NCBI RefSeq assembly: GCF_002095575.1
Contig: NZ_MLJJ01000010.1
Location: forward strand, 59,624 to 123,623
DNA from: Pantoea septica
Lineage (GTDB): Bacteria; Pseudomonadota; Gammaproteobacteria; Enterobacterales; Enterobacteriaceae
Length of the DNA: 64,000 nucleotides
Direction of reading: 5' to 3'
Numbering within the stretch: the first letter of the stretch is position 1; each line of letters opens with the position of its first letter. The notes below the pieces were generated by a model. The model was not told the origin of the DNA and made no database searches. It saw only the letters and a program-made list of their open reading frames with translations. Positions 1 to 10,788 of this stretch are shown here, piece after piece. Both the position numbers and the translations under genes were made by a program.

Positions 1-656
1 TAATCGGGGCCCTGCACGATATCCAGCAGCGCGTCGAGGCTGGTGTTCGGCTTATCGATCAGGGCGATCGCCGCCTGCGCCACTTCGCGCAGGTTGTGCG
101 GCGGAATATCGGTCGCCATGCCGACGGCGATGCCGGTCGTGCCGTTCAGCAGAATGTTCGGCAGCCGCGCGGGCAGCATTTTCGGCTCCTGCATCGTGCC
201 GTCAAAGTTCGGCACGAAGTCCACCGTGCCCTGGCCCAGCTCGCCGAGCAGCACTTCCGCATATTTAGACAGGCGGGATTCGGTGTAGCGCATCGCCGCG
301 AAGGATTTCGGATCGTCAGGGGCGCCCCAGTTGCCCTGGCCATCCACCAGCGGATAGCGATAGGAGAACGGCTGCGCCATCAGCACCATCGCTTCATAGC
401 AGGCGCTGTCGCCGTGCGGATGGTATTTACCCAGCACGTCGCCCACGGTACGCGCGGATTTCTTGAATTTGGCGCTGGCGCTCAGGCCGAGCTCCGACAT
501 AGCGTAGACGATACGGCGCTGTACCGGCTTCAGACCGTCGCCGATATAGGGCAAGGCGCGATCCATGATGACGTACATCGAGTAGTTCAGGTACGCGTTT
601 TCGGTAAATGTGTGCAGGGCAAGACGCTCTGCACCATCCTGCGTCAATTCACTCAT
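1..656 (-). CDS. parC: DNA topoisomerase IV subunit A, N-terminal part
   Basis: ParC is the cleavage and religation subunit of topoisomerase IV, which works with ParE to decatenate daughter chromosomes. About 218 N-terminal codons are present; the rest lies beyond the left edge. The start is the ATG at 656, giving [17 protein letters not shown] as in enterobacterial ParC. The quinolone-determining region reads [15 protein letters not shown], so the usual Ser80 and Glu84 are wild type. The segment AMRYTESRL carries the catalytic tyrosine (Tyr120 in E. coli). Identification is secure; only completeness is limited by the window. Confidence 0.97.
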   Translation of the reverse strand, partial: MSELTQDGAERLALHTFTENAYLNYSMYVIMDRALPYIGDGLKPVQRRIVYAMSELGLSASAKFKKSARTVGDVLGKYHPHGDSACYEAMVLMAQPFSYRYPLVDGQGNWGAPDDPKSFAAMRYTESRLSKYAEVLLGELGQGTVDFVPNFDGTMQEPKMLPARLPNILLNGTTGIAVGMATDIPPHNLREVAQAAIALIDKPNTSLDALLDIVQGPD

Positions 657-787
657 TGAATTTTTATCCTCACTTCGTGTCCCGCAATGGCGAAACACCC
701 GGCGGTTATTTGGCGAGGATAGTACCTCAATCGCCAGAATTAGTCACAGGGAAGCGCAGTGCGGCACAGGATTGGCGACCGCGACGA

Positions 788-1555
788 TCAACGCGCCGCG
801 CCCATCCACTGCGCCGCGATACGCGCATATTCGCCGGTAGCGGTGGCGAGGTGCAGCCACTGGTCGATATAGGCTTTCCAGCTCATATCGTCGCGCGGGA
901 TCATGTAGGCTTTTTCGCCGTACTGCAGCGGCGCCTGCGGATCAATGGCGCAGAGTTGCGGGTAGCGCTGCTGCTGGTAGAGCGCTTCGGAGGCGTCAGT
1001 GATCATCACGTCAGCCTTCCCGTCCACCAGCTGCTGGAAAATCGTGACGTTATCGTGGAACAGGGTCAGCGTCGCCTGCGGCAGATGGCTGTGGACAAAG
1101 GCTTCGTTGGTGCCGCCCGCCGGTTCGATCACGCGTACCGCCGGCGCGTTAAGCTGCGCGAGCGTGCCATATTTCGCCTTGTCGGCGCAGCGCACCAGCG
1201 GAATCTTGCCGTCGACGCCGAGCGGCTGGGCGAACCAGGCTGTCTGCTGGCGCTTCAGCGTCACCGACACGCCGCCCAGCGCAATATCGCACTGCTTCTC
1301 TTTGAAATCCTGCGACAGGGTTTTCCAGGTCGTCGGCACCCAGCTGATCTTCGCGTCCAGGCTGGCGGCCAGCGACTGCGCCATGCTGATATCCAGCCCC
1401 TCGTACTGGCCGTCCGGGCGCAGCCAGGTGTAGGGCTTGTAGTCGCCGGTGGTGCAGACCTTCAGAGTTTTGCTGGCGAGGATCTGATCCAGACGGGAGT
1501 CCGCCTGCGCGACGCCGCTGGCCAGCAGCAGCGCGCTGATAAGGTATGTGCGCAT
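788..1555 (-). CDS. Periplasmic cyclohexadienyl dehydratase-like solute-binding-fold protein (PheC family)
   Basis: A 255-residue protein with a signal peptide (about residues 1-18, cleavage after AQA) and a family 3 periplasmic solute-binding fold. The segments VCTTGDYKPYTW, CDIALGGVSVTL, AGGTNEAF and DVMITDASEALYQQ match what I recall of PheC, the periplasmic dehydratase that turns prephenate or arogenate into phenylpyruvate or phenylalanine. It stands alone between parC and mdaB, where E. coli has ygiS and qseBC. An amino-acid-binding protein of an ABC transporter is the main alternative, but no permease or ATPase gene is adjacent, which favours the enzyme. Confidence 0.78.
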   Translation of the reverse strand: MRTYLISALLLASGVAQADSRLDQILASKTLKVCTTGDYKPYTWLRPDGQYEGLDISMAQSLAASLDAKISWVPTTWKTLSQDFKEKQCDIALGGVSVTLKRQQTAWFAQPLGVDGKIPLVRCADKAKYGTLAQLNAPAVRVIEPAGGTNEAFVHSHLPQATLTLFHDNVTIFQQLVDGKADVMITDASEALYQQQRYPQLCAIDPQAPLQYGEKAYMIPRDDMSWKAYIDQWLHLATATGEYARIAAQWMGAAR

Positions 1556-1714
1556 TATTGTTCTTCTGTTTGACGTGATGAGTGTTGTTGAAGTGTGTCA
1601 TAAGCCGCTGGATTATTGCTTCCAGCGCAAAAGTCTTGTGATCTGAATCCCATTTTTCTGCCGCCGCTAAGGGCGTAAAGTAGCCCTCTATTGCAACACA
1701 CATGAGATTAGCGA

Positions 1715-2293
1715 ATGAATATTCTGATTATCGACGGCGGTAAAACCTTCGCCCACTCCAAAGGCGAGCTGAACCATACCCTGACCGAGGTTGCGGCCAG
1801 CCAGCTGCGCGATTTAGGCCATCAGGTTAACGTCACCCTGGCCGACAGCGACTATGTTATCGCGGATGAAGTGCAGAAGTATCTCGACAGCGACGTGGTG
1901 ATTTACCAGATGCCAGGCTGGTGGATGGGCGAGCCCTGGACGGTGAAGCGCTATATCGACGAAGTCTTTACCGAGGGTCACGGTTCGCTCTACGCCAGCG
2001 ACGGCCGCTCGCGCGCCGACGCCAGCAAAAAGTATGGCTCGGGCGGCCTGCTGCAGGGCAAAAAATATATGCTGTCGCTGACCTGGAACGCGCCGCTGGA
2101 GGCCTTTACCGATCCCGACCAGTTCTTTGAAGGCGTCGGCGTCGACGGTCTCTATCTGCACTTCCATAAAGCCAACCAGTTCCTGGGAATGGAAGCGCTG
2201 CCGACCTTTATCTGCAACGACGTCATCAAGATGCCGGACGTGCCGCGCGATATCGCACGTTATCGGACACATCTCAGCGAGATCTTTGCTTAA
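1715..2293 (+). CDS. mdaB: NADPH:quinone oxidoreductase MdaB
   Basis: A flavodoxin-fold FAD enzyme that reduces quinones by two electrons with NADPH in the cytoplasm, so avoiding semiquinone formation. The 192 residues match the E. coli length (193). The N-terminus MNILIIDGGKTFAHSKGELN and the segment YQMPGWWMGEPW are typical. It is followed 32 bp later by ygiN, the same pair as in E. coli, so the two probably form an operon acting in a quinone redox cycle. Confidence 0.95.
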   Translation: MNILIIDGGKTFAHSKGELNHTLTEVAASQLRDLGHQVNVTLADSDYVIADEVQKYLDSDVVIYQMPGWWMGEPWTVKRYIDEVFTEGHGSLYASDGRSRADASKKYGSGGLLQGKKYMLSLTWNAPLEAFTDPDQFFEGVGVDGLYLHFHKANQFLGMEALPTFICNDVIKMPDVPRDIARYRTHLSEIFA

Positions 2294-2325
2294 CTGAAAG
2301 CGGACCCGCAAACAAGGAGACGTAC

Positions 2326-2634
2326 ATGCTAACGGTAGTGGCTGAAATTTGTATTAAACCAGGACATCGCAATAAAGTGCTGGAGGCGATCAAGTCGCTT
2401 ATCCCGTCGGTGCTGGCCGAAGAGGGCTGCCACCAGTACGACGCGCTGGTCGATCATCAGGCGCAGGTGCCGTGGAAGCAGAATTCACCCGACTCCATTT
2501 TTATGCTGGAGCAGTGGGAGTCGCTGCGCCACCTGGAGCAGCATCAGCAGATGCCGCACATGGAAACGCATCGCGAGAAGATTAAAGACGACGTGCTGGA
2601 CGTGAAGATTCTGGTGCTGGAGCCGACCGCCTGA
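2326..2634 (+). CDS. ygiN: Quinol monooxygenase YgiN
   Basis: A 102-residue ferredoxin-like ABM-fold protein, close to the E. coli length (104). YgiN oxidises menadiol to menadione and is thought to form a cycle with MdaB. The start has a good ribosome site (AAGGAGACGTAC before the ATG). A stem-loop with eight T residues follows directly, so mdaB-ygiN ends here. Confidence 0.94.
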   Translation: MLTVVAEICIKPGHRNKVLEAIKSLIPSVLAEEGCHQYDALVDHQAQVPWKQNSPDSIFMLEQWESLRHLEQHQQMPHMETHREKIKDDVLDVKILVLEPTA

Positions 2635-2652
2635 CGTCACAGGCTGTCACGC

Positions 2653-2684
2653 GCCGCGCGCCTCAGGACGCGCGGCTTTTTTTT
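2653..2684 (+). terminator. Rho-independent terminator after ygiN
   Basis: The arms GCCGCGCG and CGCGCGGC enclose an 8-base loop and are followed by eight T residues. It lies between the convergent ygiN and LysR-type genes and fits termination of mdaB-ygiN. Confidence 0.85.
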
Positions 2685-2685
2685 G

Positions 2686-3585
2686 TCAGAACAGCGCCTG
2701 CGAGGCGATCTCCTGATGGAGAAAGTCGAGAAAACAGGTAATGCGCGACGCCAGCTCCGCGTTGCGGTAGTAAACGGCATGTACGGGCAGCCTGACGTCA
2801 TGCGTCTGCTGCACCAGCACCTCTTTTAGCCGGCCGGCGGCGAGATCCTGATGGCTGACGAAGTCGGATATGCGCGCAATGCCCTGTCCCGCCAGAGCGA
2901 GCTGGCGAATGATTTCGCCGCTGGAGGCGGCAATGGTCGGCTGAATGCGCAGCAGCTCGCCTTCACGCTGCCAGACGGGCCAGACGTTATGCATCTCCAG
3001 CTGGCTGAAGCCGATAAGCTGATGCTGCGCCAGCGCCTCGACGCTCTGCGGTTCGCCATATTTCTGCAGATAGGCGGGACTGGCCAGCAGCCGAACCCGG
3101 CTGCTGCCGAGCATCCGGGCGCGCATGGTGGAATCCCGCAGCTCGCCGATGCGAATAGCGATATCGGTCTGCTGCTCCAGCAGATCGATAACGATATCGT
3201 CGGTATTGAGTTCGAGCTGGATCAGCGGATAGCGCTGCCGGAATGCGCCGATCAGCGGCACGATGACGTGCTGCATAAAAGGCGCGGCGGCGTTGATGCG
3301 CAGGCGGCCAGAGGGCGTCTCCCGGCGTCGGGCGATCTGCTCTTCCGCCTGTTCAACGGAGAGCAAAATCTGGCGCGCGTGGGTCAGGAAAAGATGGCCC
3401 TCTTCGGTCAGGGCCAGCCGCCGCGTGGTACGGTGCAGCAAGGTGCTGTTGAGTTTGGCTTCGAGGCGGCTCAGGGCGCGGCTCACGCCTGAACTGGTTT
3501 GATCCAGCAGCTCCGCCGCCGAGGTGATTGAACCGCAGTCCGCCACCGCCACCAGCACGCGCAGCTCTTCCAGCGTGACTTTCAT
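2686..3585 (-). CDS. LysR-type transcriptional regulator
   Basis: A 299-residue LysR regulator: an N-terminal winged helix-turn-helix (LEELRVLVAVADCGSITSAA and the following helix, residues about 4-60) and a periplasmic-binding-like effector domain (about 90-295). The RRLALTEEGHLFL segment is typical of the family branch that contains AaeR/DmlR-like proteins. It converges on ygiN, so its target is not obvious from position; mdaB-ygiN is one candidate. The specific inducer cannot be read from the sequence. Confidence 0.88.
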   Translation of the reverse strand: MKVTLEELRVLVAVADCGSITSAAELLDQTSSGVSRALSRLEAKLNSTLLHRTTRRLALTEEGHLFLTHARQILLSVEQAEEQIARRRETPSGRLRINAAAPFMQHVIVPLIGAFRQRYPLIQLELNTDDIVIDLLEQQTDIAIRIGELRDSTMRARMLGSSRVRLLASPAYLQKYGEPQSVEALAQHQLIGFSQLEMHNVWPVWQREGELLRIQPTIAASSGEIIRQLALAGQGIARISDFVSHQDLAAGRLKEVLVQQTHDVRLPVHAVYYRNAELASRITCFLDFLHQEIASQALF

Positions 3586-3660
3586 CGTCTACTCCGGTGC
3601 GCGGCGGACGCGCGATTCAGGCCGCAGCCCGGGATCGCGCGCCGTGCCGCAGCGCGAGGA

Positions 3661-5565
<1,905 letters not shown>

Positions 5566-5603
5566 CTAATCAGAAGCGTGAAATTATGTGCAATTTCCGC
5601 GAG

Positions 5604-6185
5604 TTATTCGTGATTCAGACCCAGAAAGTCCAGAATCTGCGGGAAATAGCGCTCGAATCCGATAAACGCATGATTGCCGCCCTGCTCTACCGTTTGTCGG
5701 CACGCGCTGTAGTAGTCGAGCGCCTGGCGGTAATCAAGCACTTCGTCGCCCGTTTGTTGCAGCAGCCAGAGTAAATCGGGCGCTTCCAGCGGGTCAATCT
5801 GCATGACTTTCAGATCGTAAATGTGGCGAGACTCTAACACATATTGCTGGCCGGTGTAGGGATTCTGGTTCACCCCAAGGTAATCCGTCAGCAGCTCGAA
5901 AGGACGCACCGCCGGATTGACCACCACGGCGGGCAGCATAAAACACTGGGAGAGCCAGGTGGCGAGATAGCCGCCCAACGAGGAGCCGATTAAGCCGAGT
6001 GGCTGGCCGCTCAGGGCCATCACTTTCTCCTCCAGCAGCGCGGCGGCGTCGGCGGGAAACGCGGGCAGCTGCGGCACGATAACCTCGATATGCGGATGCG
6101 TCGCCGCCATCCACTGCCGCAGCTGCGTCGCCTTGGCGGAGCGCGGCGAGCTGTTGAAACCGTGCAGATAGAGCAGCGCCGCCAT
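5604..6185 (-). CDS. yqiA: Esterase YqiA
   Basis: A small alpha/beta hydrolase of 193 residues. The sequence shows [16 protein letters not shown] at the N-terminus and the nucleophile elbow [16 protein letters not shown]. coli YqiA hydrolyses short acyl esters and long acyl-CoAs. It starts 3 bp after the cpdA stop and lies 47 bp before parE, so it is translated from the same transcript. The physiological substrate is not settled in the family. Confidence 0.94.
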   Translation of the reverse strand: MAALLYLHGFNSSPRSAKATQLRQWMAATHPHIEVIVPQLPAFPADAAALLEEKVMALSGQPLGLIGSSLGGYLATWLSQCFMLPAVVVNPAVRPFELLTDYLGVNQNPYTGQQYVLESRHIYDLKVMQIDPLEAPDLLWLLQQTGDEVLDYRQALDYYSACRQTVEQGGNHAFIGFERYFPQILDFLGLNHE

Positions 6186-6188
6186 GCG

Positions 6189-7016
6189 TCAGTACCCGTC
6201 CGAGTCCAGGTCCGGGCGAAACGCGTCGGTTTGGAGCCGTTCCACTTCGGTCGCGAAAGAGCCGTCCGGATAGAGGGTAAACCAGCGCCAGCCCGGGGCG
6301 ACGGTATCAATGGTGAAGCTGGTGCAGTGCGGTTTGAACTGCACGCAGGTCGAGGGGGTCGCCAGCACGCGGCGACCGCGCCAGTCGATATCCAGCTCCT
6401 GATGAATATGGCCGCACACCAAGGTGCGCGCCAAAGGATAGTGCTGCAGCACCGCGTCGAGCTGATGGGAATTGCGCAGGCTGTGCTGATCGAGCCAGGT
6501 GCAGCCGCTGGCCAGCGGATGATGATGCAGCACCACCAGCGTGTGGCGCTGCGGATAGAGCGCCAGCGTTTTATCGAGCCACTCCAGCTGATAGTCGCTC
6601 AGCATGCCGTGCGGCACGCCGAATACCTGGCTATCGAGCATCACCAGCTGCCACTGGTCGCCGAGCAGCACATGCTTGTGAGCGTCGATCTTCGCCTCGG
6701 CCAGCGTATCGACCATCGCCGGCTGGAAATCATGATTGCCCGGCAGCCAGACGCAGGGTTTCGGCAGGCGCGCGATGCCCTCAGCAAAGTGCTGATAGGC
6801 TTCGACAGAGTGATCCTGAGCGAGATCGCCGGTGGCGATAATCAGATCGTACTCGCGCTGCTGCGCCGCGATGGCGTCCAGCACCGCGTCATAACTCGCC
6901 CAGGTATTCACGCCCAGCAGCGATTCGTTTTTTCCAGCGAAAAGGTGGGTGTCCGTGATTTGCAAAATCCTGATCCCGGCCCCATTCGCCGCAGGAAGTG
7001 TTAGCAGGCTATCCAA
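6189..7016 (-). CDS. cpdA: 3',5'-cyclic AMP phosphodiesterase CpdA
   Basis: A cytoplasmic metallophosphoesterase that breaks cAMP down to AMP and so dampens CRP signalling. The 275 residues carry the full motif series: ITDTHLF, ATGDLAQD, LPGNHDF, LHHHP and CGHIHQE, which ligate the two metal ions. It sits between yqiB and yqiA as in E. coli. No anomaly is visible. Confidence 0.96.
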   Translation of the reverse strand: MDSLLTLPAANGAGIRILQITDTHLFAGKNESLLGVNTWASYDAVLDAIAAQQREYDLIIATGDLAQDHSVEAYQHFAEGIARLPKPCVWLPGNHDFQPAMVDTLAEAKIDAHKHVLLGDQWQLVMLDSQVFGVPHGMLSDYQLEWLDKTLALYPQRHTLVVLHHHPLASGCTWLDQHSLRNSHQLDAVLQHYPLARTLVCGHIHQELDIDWRGRRVLATPSTCVQFKPHCTSFTIDTVAPGWRWFTLYPDGSFATEVERLQTDAFRPDLDSDGY

Positions 7017-7061
7017 AGCGTTTCCTTCGTCTCCACGCCGAATAATGCATTATCTGTGCGA

Positions 7062-7487
7062 TCAGCAGACCGGCTCCGCCATCGCGCCCTGTGCCAGGCA
7101 GTAGCGTAGCCAGTCAGCAAGGAACTGGTTGATCTGATGTTTCTCGTCGCGCTGATGCAATTTTTTATTAGGATAATCATAGCGCGCTTTAAAGCGATAG
7201 ATCTGCTGTGTTGAACACACTTCGGCGACCAGCGCATCATGATAGAGACGCACCGACATCGAAGGCAGGCTCCAGTAGCTGACGGTCGGTGCCACCTGGC
7301 GGATCTCCACCAGCGTGGTGTAGCGCGTGGACTCTTCTATGGTCAACTGATAGCGGGCGCCTTTTACCTGATAGACCACCGACGCGCCGGCCTCGTCGCT
7401 GCGCGGCAGCAAACGACGCAGCTGGGCGAAATTGGTTTCGCAAAGCCGCATCATTTCGGGGAAATCAGGGATATAGCGCTGTTTCAT
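7062..7487 (-). CDS. yqiB: DUF1249 protein YqiB
   Basis: A 141-residue protein of the DUF1249 family, function unknown. The segment [20 protein letters not shown] and the C-terminal [19 protein letters not shown] are strongly conserved with E. coli YqiB. The start is set at the ATG at 7487, because it overlaps the nudF stop as ATGA (translational coupling) and gives [19 protein letters not shown]; a longer reading from 7499 would overlap nudF further without need. Confidence 0.93.
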   Translation of the reverse strand: MKQRYIPDFPEMMRLCETNFAQLRRLLPRSDEAGASVVYQVKGARYQLTIEESTRYTTLVEIRQVAPTVSYWSLPSMSVRLYHDALVAEVCSTQQIYRFKARYDYPNKKLHQRDEKHQINQFLADWLRYCLAQGAMAEPVC

Positions 7488-8119
7488 TTTAGCTTCCACT
7501 CTTCTCGTAGTTTTTCATGGTGCAACGCCAGCCATTGCAGGGCGATGACAGACGCCGCGTTGTCGATAATCCCCTCTTCCACCCAGCGGTAAGCCTGTTC
7601 GCGGCTTACCACATGCACAAGAATATCCTCATTCTCTTCCTCCAGGCCGTGGCATCCTTTTGCCAGGCTGGCATCCACTTCTCCCACCAGGATCGACAAG
7701 CGTTCGCTGGTGCCGCCAGGGCTGGCGAGGTAGTTTAACACGGGTTTAACCCGACCAACGGTCAGGCCCGCTTCTTCTACGGCCTCGCGTCGCACCACAT
7801 CTTCGGCGCTTTCGTTGGGCTCGATAATGCCCGCCACCATCTCCAGCAGCCAGGGCGTTTCGCTGACGTCAAAGGCGGGAATGCGGATCTGTTCGATCAG
7901 CACCACTTCGTCGCGTAAGGGATCATAGGGTAGCAGCACCGCGGCGTGTCCACGCTCGAAAACTTCGCGTACCACCTCGTTGCTCATTTCGCCGTTAAAG
8001 CGGCGGTGACGAAACCGGTAACGAACAATGGAAAAAAAACCTTTCCAGGCGGTTTCGCGTGCAATAATTTCTACATCGTTTTTTGTAAAAGTCACTGGAG
8101 ATTTTTTTTCGCCGCTCAT
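7484..8119 (-). CDS. nudF: ADP-ribose pyrophosphatase NudF
   Basis: A Nudix hydrolase that splits ADP-ribose into AMP and ribose-5-phosphate. The Nudix box is complete ([20 protein letters not shown] followed by AGL). The start at 8119 is preferred because AAGGAG lies 7 bases upstream, giving 211 residues like the E. coli protein (209); an in-frame ATG at 8164 would add 15 unconserved residues. It is first in the nudF-yqiB-cpdA-yqiA-parE block and divergent from tolC. Confidence 0.95.
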   Translation of the reverse strand: MSGEKKSPVTFTKNDVEIIARETAWKGFFSIVRYRFRHRRFNGEMSNEVVREVFERGHAAVLLPYDPLRDEVVLIEQIRIPAFDVSETPWLLEMVAGIIEPNESAEDVVRREAVEEAGLTVGRVKPVLNYLASPGGTSERLSILVGEVDASLAKGCHGLEEENEDILVHVVSREQAYRWVEEGIIDNAASVIALQWLALHHEKLREEWKLK

Positions 8120-8333
8120 TGTCGGGCTCCTTATGCAGATTGGGATGGAGCGGCGAAAAGCCAACCCCAGGTCTCCATCCGAGTGGTTCTTTCTGAATTA
8201 TTTACGTAAATTAGGGGGAGAAGGCACGTTCAGCCAACTTATCTCACAGTCGCACTCTGCTAGAATCTGCGATTATTTTTTGGCTTATCCGGCAGCGCTA
8301 CCCCTGTAATTTGCTGCAACAAAAGGAATGCAA

Positions 8334-9800
8334 ATGAAAAAACTGCTCCCACTTCTTATTGGGCTGAGCCTGGCCGGTTTCAGCCTTGCCAGTCAGGCAG
8401 AGGACCTGCTGCAGGTCTATCAACAAGCGCGTCTGAGCAACCCCGATTTGCGTAGTTCCGCTGCTAACCGCGACGCCGCCTTTGAAAAGATTAATGAAGC
8501 GCGCAGTCCTTTGTTGCCTCAGTTAGGTTTAGGCGCGGATTACACCTATAGCAATGGTTATCGCGACAGTAGCGGCCTTCATTCCAACACGACCAGCGGA
8601 TCGCTGCAATTAACCCAGACCATTTTCGACATGTCGAAATGGCGCAACCTGACGCTGCAGGAAAAAACTGCCGGCATTCAGGACGTCACCTATCAGGTCG
8701 CGCAGCAGGATTTGATCCTGAATACCGCTACCGCTTATTTCAACGTATTAAAGGCGATCGATACCCTTTCATACATCGAAGCGCAAAAACAGTCGATCTA
8801 TCGCGAGCTGGATCAGACCACGCAGCGTTTCAACGTTGGCCTGGTGGCGATTACCGACGTGCAGAACGCCCGCGCGCAGTATGACAGCGTGCTGGCGAAC
8901 GAAGTGACCGCGCGCAACAACCTCGACAATATGGTCGAGGCGCTGCGTCAGATTACCGGCAACGACTACCTTGCGCTGGCGTCGCTGAATATCGATCGCT
9001 TCAAAACCACTAAACCGGACGCGGTCAGCGCGCTGCTGAAGCAGGCGGAGAGCCGTAACCTGAACCTGCTGTCGGCGCGTCTGAATCAGGATCTGGCGCG
9101 CGAGCAGATCCGCTATGCGGAAACCGGCCATATGCCGACGCTGGATTTGACCGCGTCAACCGGCCTGTCGAACAGCAAATATGGTGGCAGCCGCGCCAAC
9201 CAGAGCGCCGGCAGCACCGACTCGATCAGCGGCACCAACCAGGTGGGCCTGAGCTTCTCGCTGCCGCTCTATAGCGGCGGCGCGGTCACTTCGCAGGTGA
9301 AGCAGGCGCAGTATAACTACGTCAGCGCCAGCGAGCAGCTGGAGAGCGCGCATCGCTCTGCCGTGCAGACCGTGCGTTCCTCTTATAATAACGTCAACGC
9401 CTCTGTCAGCAGCATCGACGCCTATAAACAGGCGGTGGTCTCTGCGCAAAGCTCGCTGAACGCCATGGAAGCGGGCTATCAGGTCGGCACGCGCACCATC
9501 GTCGACGTGCTGGATGCGACCACGACGCTCTACAACGCCAAGCAGCAGCTCTCTGACGCGCGCTACAGCTACCTGATCAATCAGCTCAATATCAAATATG
9601 CGCTGGGTACGCTGAACGAGCAGGATCTGCAGCAGCTGAACAGCCAGCTCGGCAAAGAGATTTCGACCTCGCCAGAAAGCGTTGCGCCGGAAAACCCGCA
9701 GCAGACCGCACGCGTCAACGACGGTCTGTCAGCAGAGCCGGCGGCTCCGACAGCGCGCCCTGCCGCTCAGCGCAGCAGCGCGAATCCGTTCCGCAATTGA
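8334..9800 (+). CDS. tolC: Outer membrane channel TolC
   Basis: TolC is the trimeric outer-membrane and periplasmic duct shared by multidrug efflux pumps and type I secretion. The 488-residue precursor (493 in E. coli) has a signal peptide ending SQA and two OEP repeats; DLLQVYQQARLSNPDLR, ADYTYSNGYRDSSG and VGTRTIVDVLDATTTLY are characteristic. The start at 8334 has AAAAGGAA 5 bases upstream; an ATG at 8328 overlaps that site and is unlikely. The C-terminal tail is rich in Ala, Pro and Ser, as usual. Confidence 0.98.
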   Translation: MKKLLPLLIGLSLAGFSLASQAEDLLQVYQQARLSNPDLRSSAANRDAAFEKINEARSPLLPQLGLGADYTYSNGYRDSSGLHSNTTSGSLQLTQTIFDMSKWRNLTLQEKTAGIQDVTYQVAQQDLILNTATAYFNVLKAIDTLSYIEAQKQSIYRELDQTTQRFNVGLVAITDVQNARAQYDSVLANEVTARNNLDNMVEALRQITGNDYLALASLNIDRFKTTKPDAVSALLKQAESRNLNLLSARLNQDLAREQIRYAETGHMPTLDLTASTGLSNSKYGGSRANQSAGSTDSISGTNQVGLSFSLPLYSGGAVTSQVKQAQYNYVSASEQLESAHRSAVQTVRSSYNNVNASVSSIDAYKQAVVSAQSSLNAMEAGYQVGTRTIVDVLDATTTLYNAKQQLSDARYSYLINQLNIKYALGTLNEQDLQQLNSQLGKEISTSPESVAPENPQQTARVNDGLSAEPAAPTARPAAQRSSANPFRN

Positions 9801-9806
9801 TCTTCA

Positions 9807-9832
9807 ACGGGCCGCTTTGCGGCCCGTCTTGA
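9807..9832 (+). terminator. Stem-loop after tolC
   Basis: ACGGGCCGC and GCGGCCCGT pair around a TTT loop and are followed by a short CTT tract. It can act as a terminator or attenuator between tolC and ygiB. A near copy occurs at 9976-9996, on the other side of the 99-bp repeat. Confidence 0.65.
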
Positions 9833-9846
9833 CTGTGCCAACGTGC

Positions 9847-9945
9847 GTGACATGGACCGATCGCAAAGTCGCAAAATCGGCATCCCTGCCAGCTCGACAC
9901 GCGCCCTCCCTGGCGCGTGACGCTTTGCTCTTCGGTCCACATCAC
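9847..9945 (-). repeat. 99-bp imperfect palindromic repeat, copy A
   Basis: A 99-bp sequence with inverted ends (GTGACATGGACCGA ... TCGGTCCACATCAC on the plus strand) and two internal hairpins. The reverse complement matches 54981-55079 base for base in length and at about 86 of 99 positions. One internal hairpin is CACGCGCC-AGGGAG-GGCGCGTG, the other GGCA-GGGA-TGCC. It lies in the tolC-ygiB gap. It is not ERIC or a REP unit as I know them. Confidence 0.85.
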
Positions 9946-9975
9946 ACCCGTTTCGAGTTCCAGCAGCAGGCTATA

Positions 9976-9996
9976 ACGGCCGCTTTGCGGCCCGTC
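9976..9996 (+). repeat. Second copy of the tolC terminator stem-loop
   Basis: ACGGCCGCTTTGCGGCCCGT repeats the hairpin at 9807-9832 almost exactly. The two hairpins flank repeat copy A, at unequal distances. It has no strong T tract. Confidence 0.6.
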
Positions 9997-10109
9997 TCGC
10001 CGTTAAACGTATAACAACGTAAAGATCCTTTCCTCATCAGGCCCTCAGCTTCATTTTCCACCACCGATCCCCTATCCTGAGCATCACCTTTGGGCAGAGG
10101 ACGACAACG

Positions 10110-10781
10110 ATGAAACGGACAAAAAATATTCGCCATGCCGCTTTTCGCAAAAGCTGGCAGGCACGCCACTTAACGCCGGTCGCATTGGCCATCGCCGCGG
10201 TATTTACCCTGGCGGGCTGCGAACAGAGCGATGAAACGGTCTCGATGTATCAAAACGCGGATGACTGCAGCAAGGCCAATCCAGGCCAGAGCGCGCAGTG
10301 CACCACCGCCTACAACAACGCGCTGAAAGAAGCGGAGCGCACCGCGCCGAAATACGCCTCACGCGAAGACTGCGTTGCGGAATTCGGTGAGAACCAGTGC
10401 CAGCAAGCGCCGGCGCAGGCTGGCGTTGGCACGACGCAGAACGCCGAAGCGCAGCAGAGCGGCAGTTTCTGGATGCCGCTAATGGCGGGTTATATGATGG
10501 GACGCCTGATGGGCGGCGGCGCAGGTTTCGCTCAGCAGCCGCTCTTCTCTCCGCGCACCCCGAACAGCCCGGCGAACGGCCAGTTTGTTGACGCGTCAGG
10601 CAAAAACTACGGCGCTGCTACCTCCGGCCGCACCATGAACGTGCCGAAAACCGCGCTGGCGCCGAAACCGGCTACCACTTCGACCATCACGCGCGGCGGC
10701 TTCGGCGAAACGGTCGCGAAGCAGAACAGCATGGCGCGCAGCAGCGCTACCGGCACCTCCAGCCGTTCGCTGGGAGGCTGA
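10110..10781 (+). CDS. ygiB: DUF1190 protein YgiB
   Basis: A 223-residue DUF1190 protein downstream of tolC and immediately upstream of ygiC, the E. coli arrangement. A hydrophobic N-terminal segment [17 protein letters not shown] looks like an inner-membrane anchor or lipoprotein signal. The middle holds conserved cysteines ([21 protein letters not shown]) and a glycine-rich [13 protein letters not shown] stretch; the C-terminus is Ser, Thr and Ala rich and low in complexity. Function unknown. In E. coli tolC-ygiB-ygiC belongs to the mar-sox-rob regulon; no marbox was identified here. Confidence 0.92.
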   Translation: MKRTKNIRHAAFRKSWQARHLTPVALAIAAVFTLAGCEQSDETVSMYQNADDCSKANPGQSAQCTTAYNNALKEAERTAPKYASREDCVAEFGENQCQQAPAQAGVGTTQNAEAQQSGSFWMPLMAGYMMGRLMGGGAGFAQQPLFSPRTPNSPANGQFVDASGKNYGAATSGRTMNVPKTALAPKPATTSTITRGGFGETVAKQNSMARSSATGTSSRSLGG

Positions 10782-10788
10782 AGCCGTT

